A stretch of 64,000 nucleotides of DNA from Streptomyces sp. GESEQ-4. GTDB lineage: Bacteria > Actinomycetota > Actinomycetes > Streptomycetales > Streptomycetaceae. The stretch is taken from positions 248,001 to 312,000 of the forward strand of contig NZ_JAFFSU010000003.1 of NCBI RefSeq assembly GCF_017948455.1, in the 5' to 3' direction. Positions 32,735 to 40,818 of this stretch are shown here, piece by piece. The position numbers were made by a program, and so were the translations under genes. Each line of letters opens with the position of its first letter. Position 1 is the first letter of the stretch. Below the pieces are notes generated by a model. The model had not been told where the DNA came from, did not search any database, and saw only the letters and a list, made by a program, of their open reading frames with translations.

Positions 32735-33834
32735 CAGTACACGCCCTCGATCACGGTCTCGCCCTTCACCGTGGCCACGGGCGCCACGTCCGCGACGGCG
32801 TCGCCCGCGTGGTCGCCGGCCGGCCGCACACGGACCGCCGTGTCGCGTTCCGCGTTGTTGGGGATGAGCATGGACTTGCTGACGTGACTGACGATCACCT
32901 GGCCGCGCTCACCCACCTCGACGCGTTCCCCGGTGGCGGGGTCGACGACCGACAGGAACACGTACGGCGACACCGGGTCGAAGACGCAGGGCTGCGAGGC
33001 GTCGAGTCCGGGGCGTTCGAGCAGTGCGGTGAGCATCATGGTGTTGCCGTACATGCCGATGAGCGGTACATCGGGAAAGACCTCCGTTGCCAGCAGGTGC
33101 CGGGTGTCGGGGTCCATGTGGGTGCCGCCCCAGAGGATCGCCCGGACGGAACCGTTGATCCGCTCCAGGAGGTCGTCCTCGCGGGCGAAGCGTTCCAGCA
33201 GCGCAGTGGTGGCGGCCAGTACCCCGACGTCCTGGGTCAGCAGGATCCGGCGGCACTGTTCGACGAGATGGTCGGTGTAGGACTCGACCTCGTCGCTGCG
33301 GCCCGCGGCGATCAGCTTCTTCACCCAGCGGGGGTCCATGTCGATGCTCAGGCCCGGGCCGCCGAGCGACGCCGCCGCCCGTTGCAGTACGTCGCCCACC
33401 AGGTGCGGACCGGTCGGCGCCACGGTCAGCCACTGGGCGCCGAGCGGGAGGCCGTGCTCTCGCAGACGCCGGTCGACCTGCTCAGTGCTGTGCCGCATCC
33501 AGTCGTCGAGCTGGACGACCCGCTTGGGCGCCCCGGTCGTCCCGCCGCTGTCGAAGACGTTGATCAGCCGGGCGTCGCTGCCGTAGCCCCGGGGGATCAG
33601 GTCCGCCACCGGTACGTGCCGCAGCTCGTCGGTAAGGTCCGGGAAGAGCGACAAGTCGGCCACGCTCTTGACGTCCCGTCGCGGATCGAAGGCGAGCCGC
33701 TCGGCCCGGTCGAGCCAGTAGCGGGAGCCGGTCGCCGGGTCGAAGTGCCAGCGCATGGCCGCTCGTACGAACTCGTCCGGATCGACGCCGTCGGACGGCC
33801 CGGCGTCCAGAACGGCGGGGAACTCGTACGTCAT
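32734..33834 (-). CDS. Acid-activating AMP ligase (LuxE / phenylacetate-CoA ligase-like)
   Basis: From ATG 33834 a 366-residue adenylate-forming protein: P-loop DSGGTTGAPKRV near residue 92, an ILWGGTHMD segment, MYGNTMML and a C-terminal hinge region. It is shorter than full acyl-CoA ligases and fits the LuxE/PaaK-like group that activates an acid as acyl-AMP and hands it to an enzyme thiol or CoA. Coupling to the downstream LuxC-like reductase suggests a two-step acid-to-aldehyde reduction. GAAGGGACC precedes the start. It lies in the operon headed by the ferredoxin-reductase gene. Confidence 0.78.
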   Translation of the reverse strand: MTYEFPAVLDAGPSDGVDPDEFVRAAMRWHFDPATGSRYWLDRAERLAFDPRRDVKSVADLSLFPDLTDELRHVPVADLIPRGYGSDARLINVFDSGGTTGAPKRVVQLDDWMRHSTEQVDRRLREHGLPLGAQWLTVAPTGPHLVGDVLQRAAASLGGPGLSIDMDPRWVKKLIAAGRSDEVESYTDHLVEQCRRILLTQDVGVLAATTALLERFAREDDLLERINGSVRAILWGGTHMDPDTRHLLATEVFPDVPLIGMYGNTMMLTALLERPGLDASQPCVFDPVSPYVFLSVVDPATGERVEVGERGQVIVSHVSKSMLIPNNAERDTAVRVRPAGDHAGDAVADVAPVATVKGETVIEGVY

Positions 33835-33908
33835 CAGTGGTCCCTTCTCGGTGCGGCCCCGTGCGGATGACGGGGCTGCCGTGTGAGGCACGGGTTGGCG
33901 GGCGTCCG

Positions 33909-34222
33909 TCATCGGCTGAACAGTTCGAAGGCGACGGCGCGACCGCCGGTGAACCGCGCGCTGTGGAGGCCGGTGCTGTCGGCCAGGAAGCGGCGCACAT
34001 ACGTCTCGGGTTCCTCGTCGGTCAGGGCTTTGAGGTAGGCCCGGTGCCGCAGCATGGACTGCACCGCCTGTTCGAAGCCGGCCTCGGCGGACACGGCGTG
34101 GGACGGGGCCGGCGAGTTGGCGACGGCCACCCACCGGACGCCGTTCCAGGGCCGGAGCCCTTGTTCGGCGAGTTCCGGGAAGATCCAGCGGTTGCCGGCG
34201 TCCGCCGCCGCGTCCAGTGCTC
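33909..34222 (-). pseudogene. PIG-L deacetylase C-terminal remnant
   Basis: On the minus strand, in a frame shifted relative to the reductase gene, the text ALDAAADAGNRWIFPEL is followed by LRPWNGVRWVAVANSP and VQSMLRHRAYLKALTD, ending at 33909. This order is that of the C-terminal half of PIG-L (LmbE-type) N-acetylglucosaminyl deacetylases. The N-terminal half with the zinc-binding PDDE motif is missing. The fragment begins exactly where the ferredoxin reductase loses its own family text, so one deletion fused the two genes out of frame. Confidence 0.62.
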
Positions 34223-35104
34223 GACGCGCAGGTGCCGGCCGAGCCGCGGGTGGTAGGCGTTGGCGACGTCACCGGCGGCGTGGATGCCGGCCGCGGAGGT
34301 CCGCAGCCGCTCGTCCGTCACGATGCCGTCGCGCACCTCGAGGCCCGCCTGCTCGGCGAGGCGGACGTTGGGGGTGATGCCCACGCCCACCACGACGGCG
34401 TCCGCGGGCAGGTGAACCCCGTCGGCGAGTTGCACGCCGTCGACGCGGCCCCCGGTTCCGGTGATCCGCTCGACACGGGCGTGGGGACGCAGGTCCACCC
34501 CGTGGTCCTGGTGCAGACGGGCGAAGACCTCGGCCGCTTCCCGGCCCAGCACCTTCAGCAACGGCAGTTCGCCACGTTCGAGAACGGTCACGTCCGCTCC
34601 CGCGGCCCGGGCCGCGGCGGCAGTCTCCAGACCGATCCAGCCCCCGCCGACCACCACAATCCGGGCACCCTCGGTGAACGCGGCCTTCAGCCGCTCACTG
34701 TCACCGACGCGCCGCAGATACAGCACGTTCTCCAGGTCCGCGCCGGGTACCGCCAGACGGCGCGGGGCGGAACCCGTCGCCAGGAGCAGCTTGGCGTAGG
34801 GCACACGACGGCCGTCGTCCAGCGTGACCTCCGCGGCATGCGCGTCGACGGAGGTCACGGTGGTGCCCAGGAGCAGCTCGACGTCGTGTTCGCGGTACCA
34901 GCCCTCGGGGTGCACGTGAAGGGACTCGCGGTCCTCCTTGCCCAGCAGATAGCCCTTGGACAGCGGCGGTCGAATGTAGGGCCGTTCCCGCTCGTCACCG
35001 ATGACGAGGAGCGGCCCGTCGTGGCCGTGCTTGCGCAGTTCCTCCGCGGTCTTGCCCGCGGCCAGGCCGCCCCCGACGATGACGAACGTATTCCCAGGCG
35101 ACAT
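34022..35104 (-). pseudogene. Ferredoxin/rubredoxin reductase, C-terminally truncated by a deletion fusion
   Basis: From ATG 35104 the protein keeps both dinucleotide folds of FAD-dependent ferredoxin reductases: VIVGGGLAAGKTAEELR (FAD), VVVGGGWIGLETAAAA (NAD) and GIHAAGDVAN (FAD ribityl), up to the conserved RVEHW near residue 297. Instead of the C-terminal interface domain (~80 residues) the frame continues into out-of-frame PIG-L sequence to 34022. FAD and NAD binding may persist, but docking of the ferredoxin partner is probably lost. It heads an operon with the AMP ligase and LuxC-like reductase and carries a sigma-type promoter. Confidence 0.75.
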
Positions 35105-35164
35105 GAGATCCCGTCCCAGTTTGTGAGGCGCACACACCGAGTCGTGTGGTCCGGTCATCCATCA

Positions 35165-35191
35165 GACCGGTCGGCGACACTGTTTGTGACA
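35165..35191 (-). promoter_or_regulatory. ECF41-type promoter candidate for the reductase/ligase/LuxC operon
   Basis: Minus strand: TGTCACA, 16 nt, GGTC, 60 nt before ATG 35104, in the short gap to the methyltransferase stop. Confidence 0.7.
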
Positions 35192-35252
35192 TCGCTGTGC
35201 GGGCGTGCCGGGGCGGTCACAGTGGCGTCTCCGGCCCGTTCCGGCGGCCGGT

Positions 35253-36020
35253 TCAGGTGTGGTTCGGCCGCGTAACGGCCAGGACGCGGGGATCGTCGTG
35301 GCCCGGCAGCGGGACGAACCCGTGCCGTTCGAGGTCGGCGATGAGGCGAGCGCGCGAGGCGGGCCACATCCAGAACGTCTCCGTGTGCTGCTGCAGCACA
35401 CCTTGGGCACCGCGCACCCAGTATTCGACGCGGTTGCGGATGCGATATCCGGTGGTCGACATCGTCATGCGCCCCCCGTACACATGCCCGCCCACCCGCT
35501 TCTCCGGCAGGAGGCGTACGACGTCACGGGCGGGCAGCACGGCGGGCGGGAGCTGCAGGAACAGCGCACCCCCGGGGACCAGGGCCGCCCGGACCGCGGG
35601 CCAGAGCACGTCCCGCGCGGCCGGGGGGAGAGAGGCGACCGTGTTGTGGCACACGGCCACGTCCGCGACCGCGTACAGACCCGCCCGGTCCAGCGTGTAC
35701 GGGTGCACGGTCACCCGCTCCCGCTGGGGCGCGGGCAGGACGGCGAGGCGGGTCAGCAGCGATGTGCGCATGGCCCGTGCGGGCTCGACCGCGTGCAGCT
35801 CGACCCGGGACTCGGCCAGGCTCATCAGGGTGACCCGCCCGGTCCCGGCACCGATGTCCAGCACCCCGAGACGGGCCTTCGCGACCTCACCGCCGTAGAG
35901 ATGACGGACGCGGGTCTCGTCCTGGTCGGCCTGCAAGATGTCGTAGAACTCGGCGGTGACGGCATAGGAGTCCTGGTACGGCCGGGTGGGCGGTGCTTCA
36001 GTGCTGACAACAGGGTGCAT
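35253..36020 (-). CDS. Class I SAM-dependent methyltransferase
   Basis: A 255-residue methyltransferase with motif I VLDIGAGTGRVTL near residue 52, the acidic residue of strand 2 in LHAVEPARAM, and motif IV-like DVAVCHNTVASLP. The residue pattern is that of small-molecule or lipid methyltransferases. The substrate is unknown. The promoter candidate ends only eight bases before ATG 36020, so transcription would begin at or next to the start codon, giving a leaderless mRNA. It is divergent from the hydroxyacid dehydrogenase. Confidence 0.85.
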   Translation of the reverse strand: MHPVVSTEAPPTRPYQDSYAVTAEFYDILQADQDETRVRHLYGGEVAKARLGVLDIGAGTGRVTLMSLAESRVELHAVEPARAMRTSLLTRLAVLPAPQRERVTVHPYTLDRAGLYAVADVAVCHNTVASLPPAARDVLWPAVRAALVPGGALFLQLPPAVLPARDVVRLLPEKRVGGHVYGGRMTMSTTGYRIRNRVEYWVRGAQGVLQQHTETFWMWPASRARLIADLERHGFVPLPGHDDPRVLAVTRPNHT

Positions 36021-36028
36021 GTCAGCAA

Positions 36029-36055
36029 GACAGTGTGTGGGCCGAGCGTGTGACA
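36029..36055 (-). promoter_or_regulatory. ECF41-type promoter candidate, probably leaderless, for the methyltransferase
   Basis: Minus strand: TGTCACA, 16 nt, TGTC. Only eight bases lie between the -10 element and ATG 36020, which predicts a leaderless transcript. Confidence 0.6.
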
Positions 36056-36118
36056 GGCGGGTCGCCTGCGACGACCGGCCGGTGTCTCGCGGAAGTGACC
36101 GCTGTCACGGGCGTGTGC

Positions 36119-36145
36119 TGTCACAGATGAATGACATGTGCAGTC
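36119..36145 (+). promoter_or_regulatory. ECF41-type promoter candidate for the hydroxyacid dehydrogenase
   Basis: TGTCACA, 16 nt, AGTC, 102 nt before ATG 36248. A TGTCACG 17 bases further upstream has no -10 partner. Confidence 0.58.
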
Positions 36146-36247
36146 AGTTCTCTTGGTCCGGCCTCGGAGCCGGACCGGCCGTGCGCCGGCCTGGGTGCCG
36201 GGTGTTTCCGGCCCACGAACCCGGAGTGAAAGCAGAGCCCCGTCGAC

Positions 36248-37186
36248 ATGAGCGCGAACTCCCCCCAGGTATGGCTGCCCGCCCACTTCGCCGATCTGGC
36301 CGACCTGCCGCCCGGACTCGACTACGCCCGCTGGGACGGCCGTTCGGACTTCCCCTCGGACCCCGCGAAGGTCGAGTTCTACGCCCCGCCGCTGACCCAG
36401 GACATCGACATCATCAGCCGGCCGCTGAACCGGATGACACGTCTGCGCGTGGTCCAGGCACTCAGCTCGGGGACCGACGAACTGCGGGCGGCTCTGGACC
36501 GGCTCCCTCGCCCGGTGACGCTCTGCAACGCGCGAGGAGTCCCCGCGCCGAGCACGGCGGAGCTCGCCCTGACCCTGATCCTCGCCTCGCTGCGGGGCAT
36601 ACCGGAGGCACTCCGCGCCCAGGACCGCGGGGCGTGGAGCCCGCAGTTCGCCCCCTCCCTGTACGGCCGGTCCGTGCTCATCGTCGGCTATGGCGCCGTC
36701 GGGTCCGCGGTGGAGGACCTCCTGGCGCCCTTCGGTTGCGCGGTGATCCGCGTCGCGAGTGAGGAACGGGACTCGCGCCGGGGGCCGGTGCACTCCGTGA
36801 CCCGGCTGCCCGACCTCCTCGCGGACGCGGACGTCGTCGTGCTGTCCATCCCGCTCACCCCGCAGACCCGTCAGCTCTTCGACGCGGGCCTGCTGGCCCG
36901 CATGAAGGACGGTGCCCTGCTCGTCAACGTGTCCCGAGGAGCCGTCGTCGACACCGACGCCCTGCTGAAGGAGGCACACACCGGTCGGTTGCGGGCCGCG
37001 CTCGACGTGACCGACCCTGAGCCGCTGCCGCAGGCACATCCGCTCTGGACGACACCGGGCGTGCTCATCACCCCGCACGTCGGAGCATTCACCCCCTCCC
37101 TGTGGCCGCGCCTCGAAGCGCTCATCCGACGCCAGTTGGCCCGATTCGTCGCCGGCGAGGAGCTCGAGAACATCGTGACCCGCTGA
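36248..37186 (+). CDS. D-isomer-specific 2-hydroxyacid dehydrogenase
   Basis: A 312-residue enzyme with the NAD loop VLIVGYGAVGSAVEDLL near residue 140 and the three catalytic residues of the family: Arg in NVSRGAVVD (near 226), Glu in DVTDPEPLP (near 255) and His in ITPHVGAF (near 275). It would reduce a 2-keto acid to the D-2-hydroxy acid with NAD(P)H. Members of this length in streptomycetes are usually glyoxylate/hydroxypyruvate-reductase-like. It is monocistronic and lies between two sigma-type promoters, its own and that of qcrB. Confidence 0.9.
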   Translation: MSANSPQVWLPAHFADLADLPPGLDYARWDGRSDFPSDPAKVEFYAPPLTQDIDIISRPLNRMTRLRVVQALSSGTDELRAALDRLPRPVTLCNARGVPAPSTAELALTLILASLRGIPEALRAQDRGAWSPQFAPSLYGRSVLIVGYGAVGSAVEDLLAPFGCAVIRVASEERDSRRGPVHSVTRLPDLLADADVVVLSIPLTPQTRQLFDAGLLARMKDGALLVNVSRGAVVDTDALLKEAHTGRLRAALDVTDPEPLPQAHPLWTTPGVLITPHVGAFTPSLWPRLEALIRRQLARFVAGEELENIVTR

Positions 37187-37232
37187 TCCTGCTGATCCCA
37201 CTGATCCCGCTGACCTCGGGCCGGGCCGCCGG

Positions 37233-37259
37233 TGTCACACCCCAGCCGTCTCACCGGTC
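37233..37259 (+). promoter_or_regulatory. ECF41-type promoter candidate for the lone cytochrome b gene
   Basis: TGTCACA, 16 nt, GGTC, 142 nt before ATG 37402; this is the longest predicted leader of the set. Confidence 0.65.
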
Positions 37260-37401
37260 AAGGTGTCGACAGAAGTTCACGAATCATGCCCGAACGGCAC
37301 AGTCGTGGACGAGTCGGCCTGACCGCGCCGTATGCACGCCGAACGGGCCTCGCGGCCGGGACTGCGGCGCGGGCGTGCGGTGAGCGTCGGGTGACGCAGA
37401 G

Positions 37402-39036
37402 ATGAGTGGTGAAGAGATGAGCAACGACAGCCGGCCGGCCGAGCCGGAGCAGGGGCGCACGGGGGAGAGGGTGGCCCAATGGGCGGAGGGCAGACTCGGC
37501 TGCCGCCGTGTCCTCCGTTCCGCACGGCGCCTGGTCTTCCCTGAACACTGGTCGTTCCTGCTTGGCGAGATCGCGCTCTACACCTTCGTCATCCTGCTCG
37601 TCACCGGCGTCTATCTGAGCTTCTACTTCCACCCCTCCTCCGAACTCGTGGTCTACCAGGGCGGCTATGCCCCGTTGCGGGGGCAGTTGGTGTCGGAGGC
37701 ATTCGACTCGACCCTGCACATCTCCTTCGACGTCCGCGGCGGTCTGCTCATCCGCCAGGCGCACCACTGGGCAGCCCTGGTCTTCGTGGCCGCCGTGTTC
37801 GCGCACATGATGCGGGTCTTCTTCACGGGCGCGTTCCGCAAACCGCGGGAGCTGAACTGGATATTCGGTTTCCTGCTGCTCACCTTGGCGATATTCGCGG
37901 GACTGACCGGCTACGACCTTCCCGACGACCTGTTGTCCGGAACCGGGCTGCAGGTCGTGAACGGCACCCTTCTGTCCATCCCGGTCGTCGGAACCTATCT
38001 GTCCTTCTTCCTCTTCGGCGGCGAGTTCCCCGGCAACGACCTGATCGCCCGCTTCAACGTCCTGCACGTCCTCGTCATCCCCGCGCTGATGGTCGCGTTG
38101 ATCGTCGGCCACGTGGCCCTGGCCGTACGCCAGCGGCACACCCAGTACCCCGGCCCCGGCCGCACCAACAGCAATGTCGTCGGCCTCCCGCTCAAGGTGT
38201 ACGCCGTCAAGGCCACCGCCTACTTCTGCTTCGTGTCCGGCGTGATCTTCTTCATGGCCGCCGTCGCGCAGATCAATCCCGTGTGGAAGTACGGCCCCTT
38301 CCGCCCCGACCAGGTCTCCGCCGGATCCCAGCCCGACTGGTACATGGGCGTCGCCGACGGCCTGCTGCGCGTCATGCCGGGCTGGGAGATCGACTTCTGG
38401 GGTCACACCCTGGCCCTGGACAACTTCCTGCCCCTGCTGGTCGGCGTGCTGCTCTTCCTGGCGATGGGCGCCTATCCGTTCCTGGAGGCCTGGGTCACGG
38501 ACGACGACCGCGATCACCACCTGCTGGACCGTCCGCGCAACCGCCCGGTGCGGACCGCCCTGGGCGTGGCCTGGCTCAGCGTGTACGCCGTGGCTCTCGT
38601 GGGAGCCGCCAACGACATCATCGCCACCCGGCTGGACCTGTCCGTCAACGCGGTGACCTGGACCGTGCGCATCGGCCTGTTCGCCGTCCCGGTCATGGCC
38701 TTCGTCGTCACCAAACGGTTGGCACTGGGCCTGCAATGCCGGGACCGCGACAAGGTGTTGCACGGCCGTGAGAGCGGTGTCATCAAACGCCTTCCGGACG
38801 GCGGCTACGTGGAGATCCATGAGCCCCTCGCCCCGGCTCGACTGCACACGCTGACCGCTCATGAGCAGTACCGGCCCCTGACAGCCGTAGCAGTGCGGAA
38901 CACGGACGGTGCCGTGCCGACCCGTACCCAGCGGCTGCGCGCCGGGCTCAGCCGTGCCCTCTACGGCACCGGCACACAGGTCTCCAAGCCCACGCGGGCC
39001 GAGTACAAGGAGATCACCGGCCGACACCGGTCCTGA
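37402..39036 (+). CDS. qcrB: Cytochrome b subunit of the bc1-type complex (QcrB), solitary copy
   Basis: A 544-residue membrane protein with eight or nine hydrophobic segments. It has heme-ligating His pairs spaced as in cytochrome b (RQAHHWAAL near 116, FNVLHVLVIPALMVALIVGH near 220-240) and the quinol-site motif PDWYMG in place of PEWY. The C-terminal hydrophilic tail is typical of actinobacterial QcrB, which works with QcrC and QcrA in the bcc-aa3 supercomplex. Here no qcrA or qcrC is present, so this is an accessory copy that would need partners encoded elsewhere. ATG 37417 is an alternative start. Confidence 0.9.
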   Translation: MSGEEMSNDSRPAEPEQGRTGERVAQWAEGRLGCRRVLRSARRLVFPEHWSFLLGEIALYTFVILLVTGVYLSFYFHPSSELVVYQGGYAPLRGQLVSEAFDSTLHISFDVRGGLLIRQAHHWAALVFVAAVFAHMMRVFFTGAFRKPRELNWIFGFLLLTLAIFAGLTGYDLPDDLLSGTGLQVVNGTLLSIPVVGTYLSFFLFGGEFPGNDLIARFNVLHVLVIPALMVALIVGHVALAVRQRHTQYPGPGRTNSNVVGLPLKVYAVKATAYFCFVSGVIFFMAAVAQINPVWKYGPFRPDQVSAGSQPDWYMGVADGLLRVMPGWEIDFWGHTLALDNFLPLLVGVLLFLAMGAYPFLEAWVTDDDRDHHLLDRPRNRPVRTALGVAWLSVYAVALVGAANDIIATRLDLSVNAVTWTVRIGLFAVPVMAFVVTKRLALGLQCRDRDKVLHGRESGVIKRLPDGGYVEIHEPLAPARLHTLTAHEQYRPLTAVAVRNTDGAVPTRTQRLRAGLSRALYGTGTQVSKPTRAEYKEITGRHRS

Positions 39037-39071
39037 CCGGTGCACGCCTGGCGGAACCTGACATCGCGACA

Positions 39072-39098
39072 TGTCACACCTTCCGCAGTTCCCCGGTC
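39072..39098 (+). promoter_or_regulatory. ECF41-type promoter candidate for the secreted hydrolase
   Basis: TGTCACA, 16 nt, GGTC followed by TTAAGG, 124 nt before ATG 39223. Confidence 0.68.
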
Positions 39099-39222
39099 TT
39101 AAGGAACGAAAGGCGACACAACGTGTGGCCGGTGCGACCGGCACCGCCCACATCGCCTCACCCCGTGCACCCGCGGTTCACCGCTTTCAGCGCGCACCTT
39201 CACCGCCCGAAAGGCACTCGAC

Positions 39223-40065
39223 ATGATCCGTAATCCCCGTACCAGCAGGGCCCGCAGTGCGCTCACCGCGCTGGCCGGCGCCGGCATCGCCGCCGGTCTG
39301 CTCGCCACCACGATCGCCCCGGCCTCCGCCGACAAGGGGACTCCCGACCAGGAGCCCAAGCCCACCGTCGTCCTGGTCCACGGTGCGTTCGCCGACTCCA
39401 CGAGCTGGAACGGCGTCATCAGCAGGCTCCGGCACGACGGCTATCCGGTCGTCGCCGTCGCCAACCCGCTGCGCTCCCTGAGCGGCGACTCGGCCTACCT
39501 CGAGAACACCCTGGCCGACATCGACGGGCCCATCGTGCTGGCGGGTCACTCCTACGGCGGTTCGGTGATCAGCAACGCCGCCACCGGCAACGAGAACGTC
39601 AAGGCGCTGGTCTACCTCGCCGCCTTCCTCCCGGAGCAGGGTGAGAGCGCCGGCGACCTGGCGGGAAAGTTCCCCGGCAGCACCCTGGGGGCCGCGCTGC
39701 GCCCTGTGCCGATCACGAACGCCGACGGTTCGCAAGGCACCGACCTCTACATCCAGAACGACAAGTTCCGCCCTCAGTTCGCGGCCGATGTGCCTCGCAA
39801 CAAGACCGAGTTGATGGCCATTACGCAGCGACCGATCACCGAGGCGGCGCTCGCCGAGGGCGCGGCCGAACCGGCCTGGAAGACCATCCCGTCCTGGGTG
39901 CTCGTGGCCACGGGTGACCGCAACATCCCGCCCGCCGTTCAGGAGTTCATGGCGGAGCGAGCCGGCGCCCACACCACGGAGGTCCGCGCCTCCCACGCGG
40001 TGAGCGTCTCGCGGCCCGGCACGGTGACCGAGGTCATCGAGGAAGCCGCTCGCTCGGTGCGCTGA
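39223..40065 (+). CDS. Secreted alpha/beta hydrolase
   Basis: A 280-residue protein with a signal peptide (RNPRTSRAR, hydrophobic core LTALAGAGIAAGLLATTI, cleavage after ASA near residue 36). An alpha/beta-hydrolase follows: LVHGAFADSTSWNGV, nucleophile GHSYGG near residue 108 and late His in RASHAVSVSRP. A cytoplasmic paralogue at 52231-52950 is very similar over the whole catalytic part but lacks the signal. The family includes esterases and chlorohydrolase-like enzymes; the substrate is unknown. A strong hairpin terminator follows directly. Confidence 0.9.
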   Translation: MIRNPRTSRARSALTALAGAGIAAGLLATTIAPASADKGTPDQEPKPTVVLVHGAFADSTSWNGVISRLRHDGYPVVAVANPLRSLSGDSAYLENTLADIDGPIVLAGHSYGGSVISNAATGNENVKALVYLAAFLPEQGESAGDLAGKFPGSTLGAALRPVPITNADGSQGTDLYIQNDKFRPQFAADVPRNKTELMAITQRPITEAALAEGAAEPAWKTIPSWVLVATGDRNIPPAVQEFMAERAGAHTTEVRASHAVSVSRPGTVTEVIEEAARSVR

Positions 40066-40080
40066 CCCCGCACCCAGAGA

Positions 40081-40112
40081 TCGAGGGCCGGCGGTGTACC
40101 GCCGGCCCTCGA
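40081..40112. terminator. Hairpin terminator after the secreted hydrolase
   Basis: A perfect 15-bp inverted repeat (TCGAGGGCCGGCGGT and its complement, loop of two bases) starts 16 nt past the stop codon. The strength and position leave little doubt about termination. Confidence 0.75.
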
Positions 40113-40239
40113 CCGGCATCCGGGAGGGCACACCCGACCGGTCCGGCCGGTCAACGGAACCGACCCCGCTCAACCGACCGCCGGACCGCCCGCGCACGGA
40201 CACGTACCGGCCCCGGCCCGGCCGCGCAAGGACGTACTC

Positions 40240-40731
40240 ATGCGCCGCGAACCGCGCATCACCCCGACAGGACTCGGCGACCTCGCCCAGCACGTGGCGA
40301 TGCACCGCCGCTGCTCACCGCAGTCCGTGTGGAGCCGCTACCACCGGGCCATGGCCGACCCCCGGACCTACCTGCCCACTCTGCTGTCCCGCCCCGGCTC
40401 GGTGCATCTGGCCGCGCGGGACACCATCGGTCGTGTCGTCGCCGTCGGCCACTTGCTGCCGGACCGTACGGGCGTGGAGGCAGCACTCCTCGTCGAGGAC
40501 TCCTGGCAGGGCCGCGGACTCGGTACCCGCCTACTGCGCCACTTGGGGCACCACGCGCTGACCGGCGGCTGGGAGACGCTCTACGGGTTCTTCCTCGCCG
40601 GCGACGAACGGATCGACGCCATCCTGCGCCACGTACCCGCCCCTGTGGGGCGGAGGGAGGACGGCGGCGCCGTCACCGTCTCGATACAGGTCCACGATCT
40701 GGCGGGCAGGCTGTCGGTCCGTCGACCCTGA
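40240..40731 (+). CDS. GNAT-family N-acetyltransferase
   Basis: A 163-residue protein with the acetyl-CoA-binding A motif of GNAT enzymes (VEDSWQGRGLGTRLLRHLG near residues 87-105, containing the Q/R-x-x-G-x-G/A pattern). The preceding strand is LAARDTIGRVVAVGHLL. AAGGA precedes ATG 40240. The protein lies between two strong terminators and so is a single-gene unit. No sigma-type promoter precedes it. The acceptor is unknown. Confidence 0.82.
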   Translation: MRREPRITPTGLGDLAQHVAMHRRCSPQSVWSRYHRAMADPRTYLPTLLSRPGSVHLAARDTIGRVVAVGHLLPDRTGVEAALLVEDSWQGRGLGTRLLRHLGHHALTGGWETLYGFFLAGDERIDAILRHVPAPVGRREDGGAVTVSIQVHDLAGRLSVRRP

Positions 40732-40761
40732 CGCCCGGCCGTGCCGCGGGCGGAGACGACG

Positions 40762-40797
40762 AAGGGCCGGTGCGAGCGTCCGCTCGCACCGGCCCTT
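40762..40797. terminator. Bidirectional terminator between convergent genes
   Basis: AAGGGCCGGTGCGAGCG pairs perfectly with its complement and is flanked by a T-run on the plus strand (and A bases giving U on the other). It lies between the acetyltransferase and the E2 gene, which converge here. Confidence 0.85.
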
Positions 40798-40818
40798 TTC
40801 CGCGCCCAGACGCGGGAA

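Noticed and set aside
31325..33834. A complete bioluminescence (lux) operon
   Set aside because: Only LuxC- and LuxE-like genes are present. There is no luxAB or luxD, and the luciferase-like protein at 3194 is 28 kb away and of the general LLM type.
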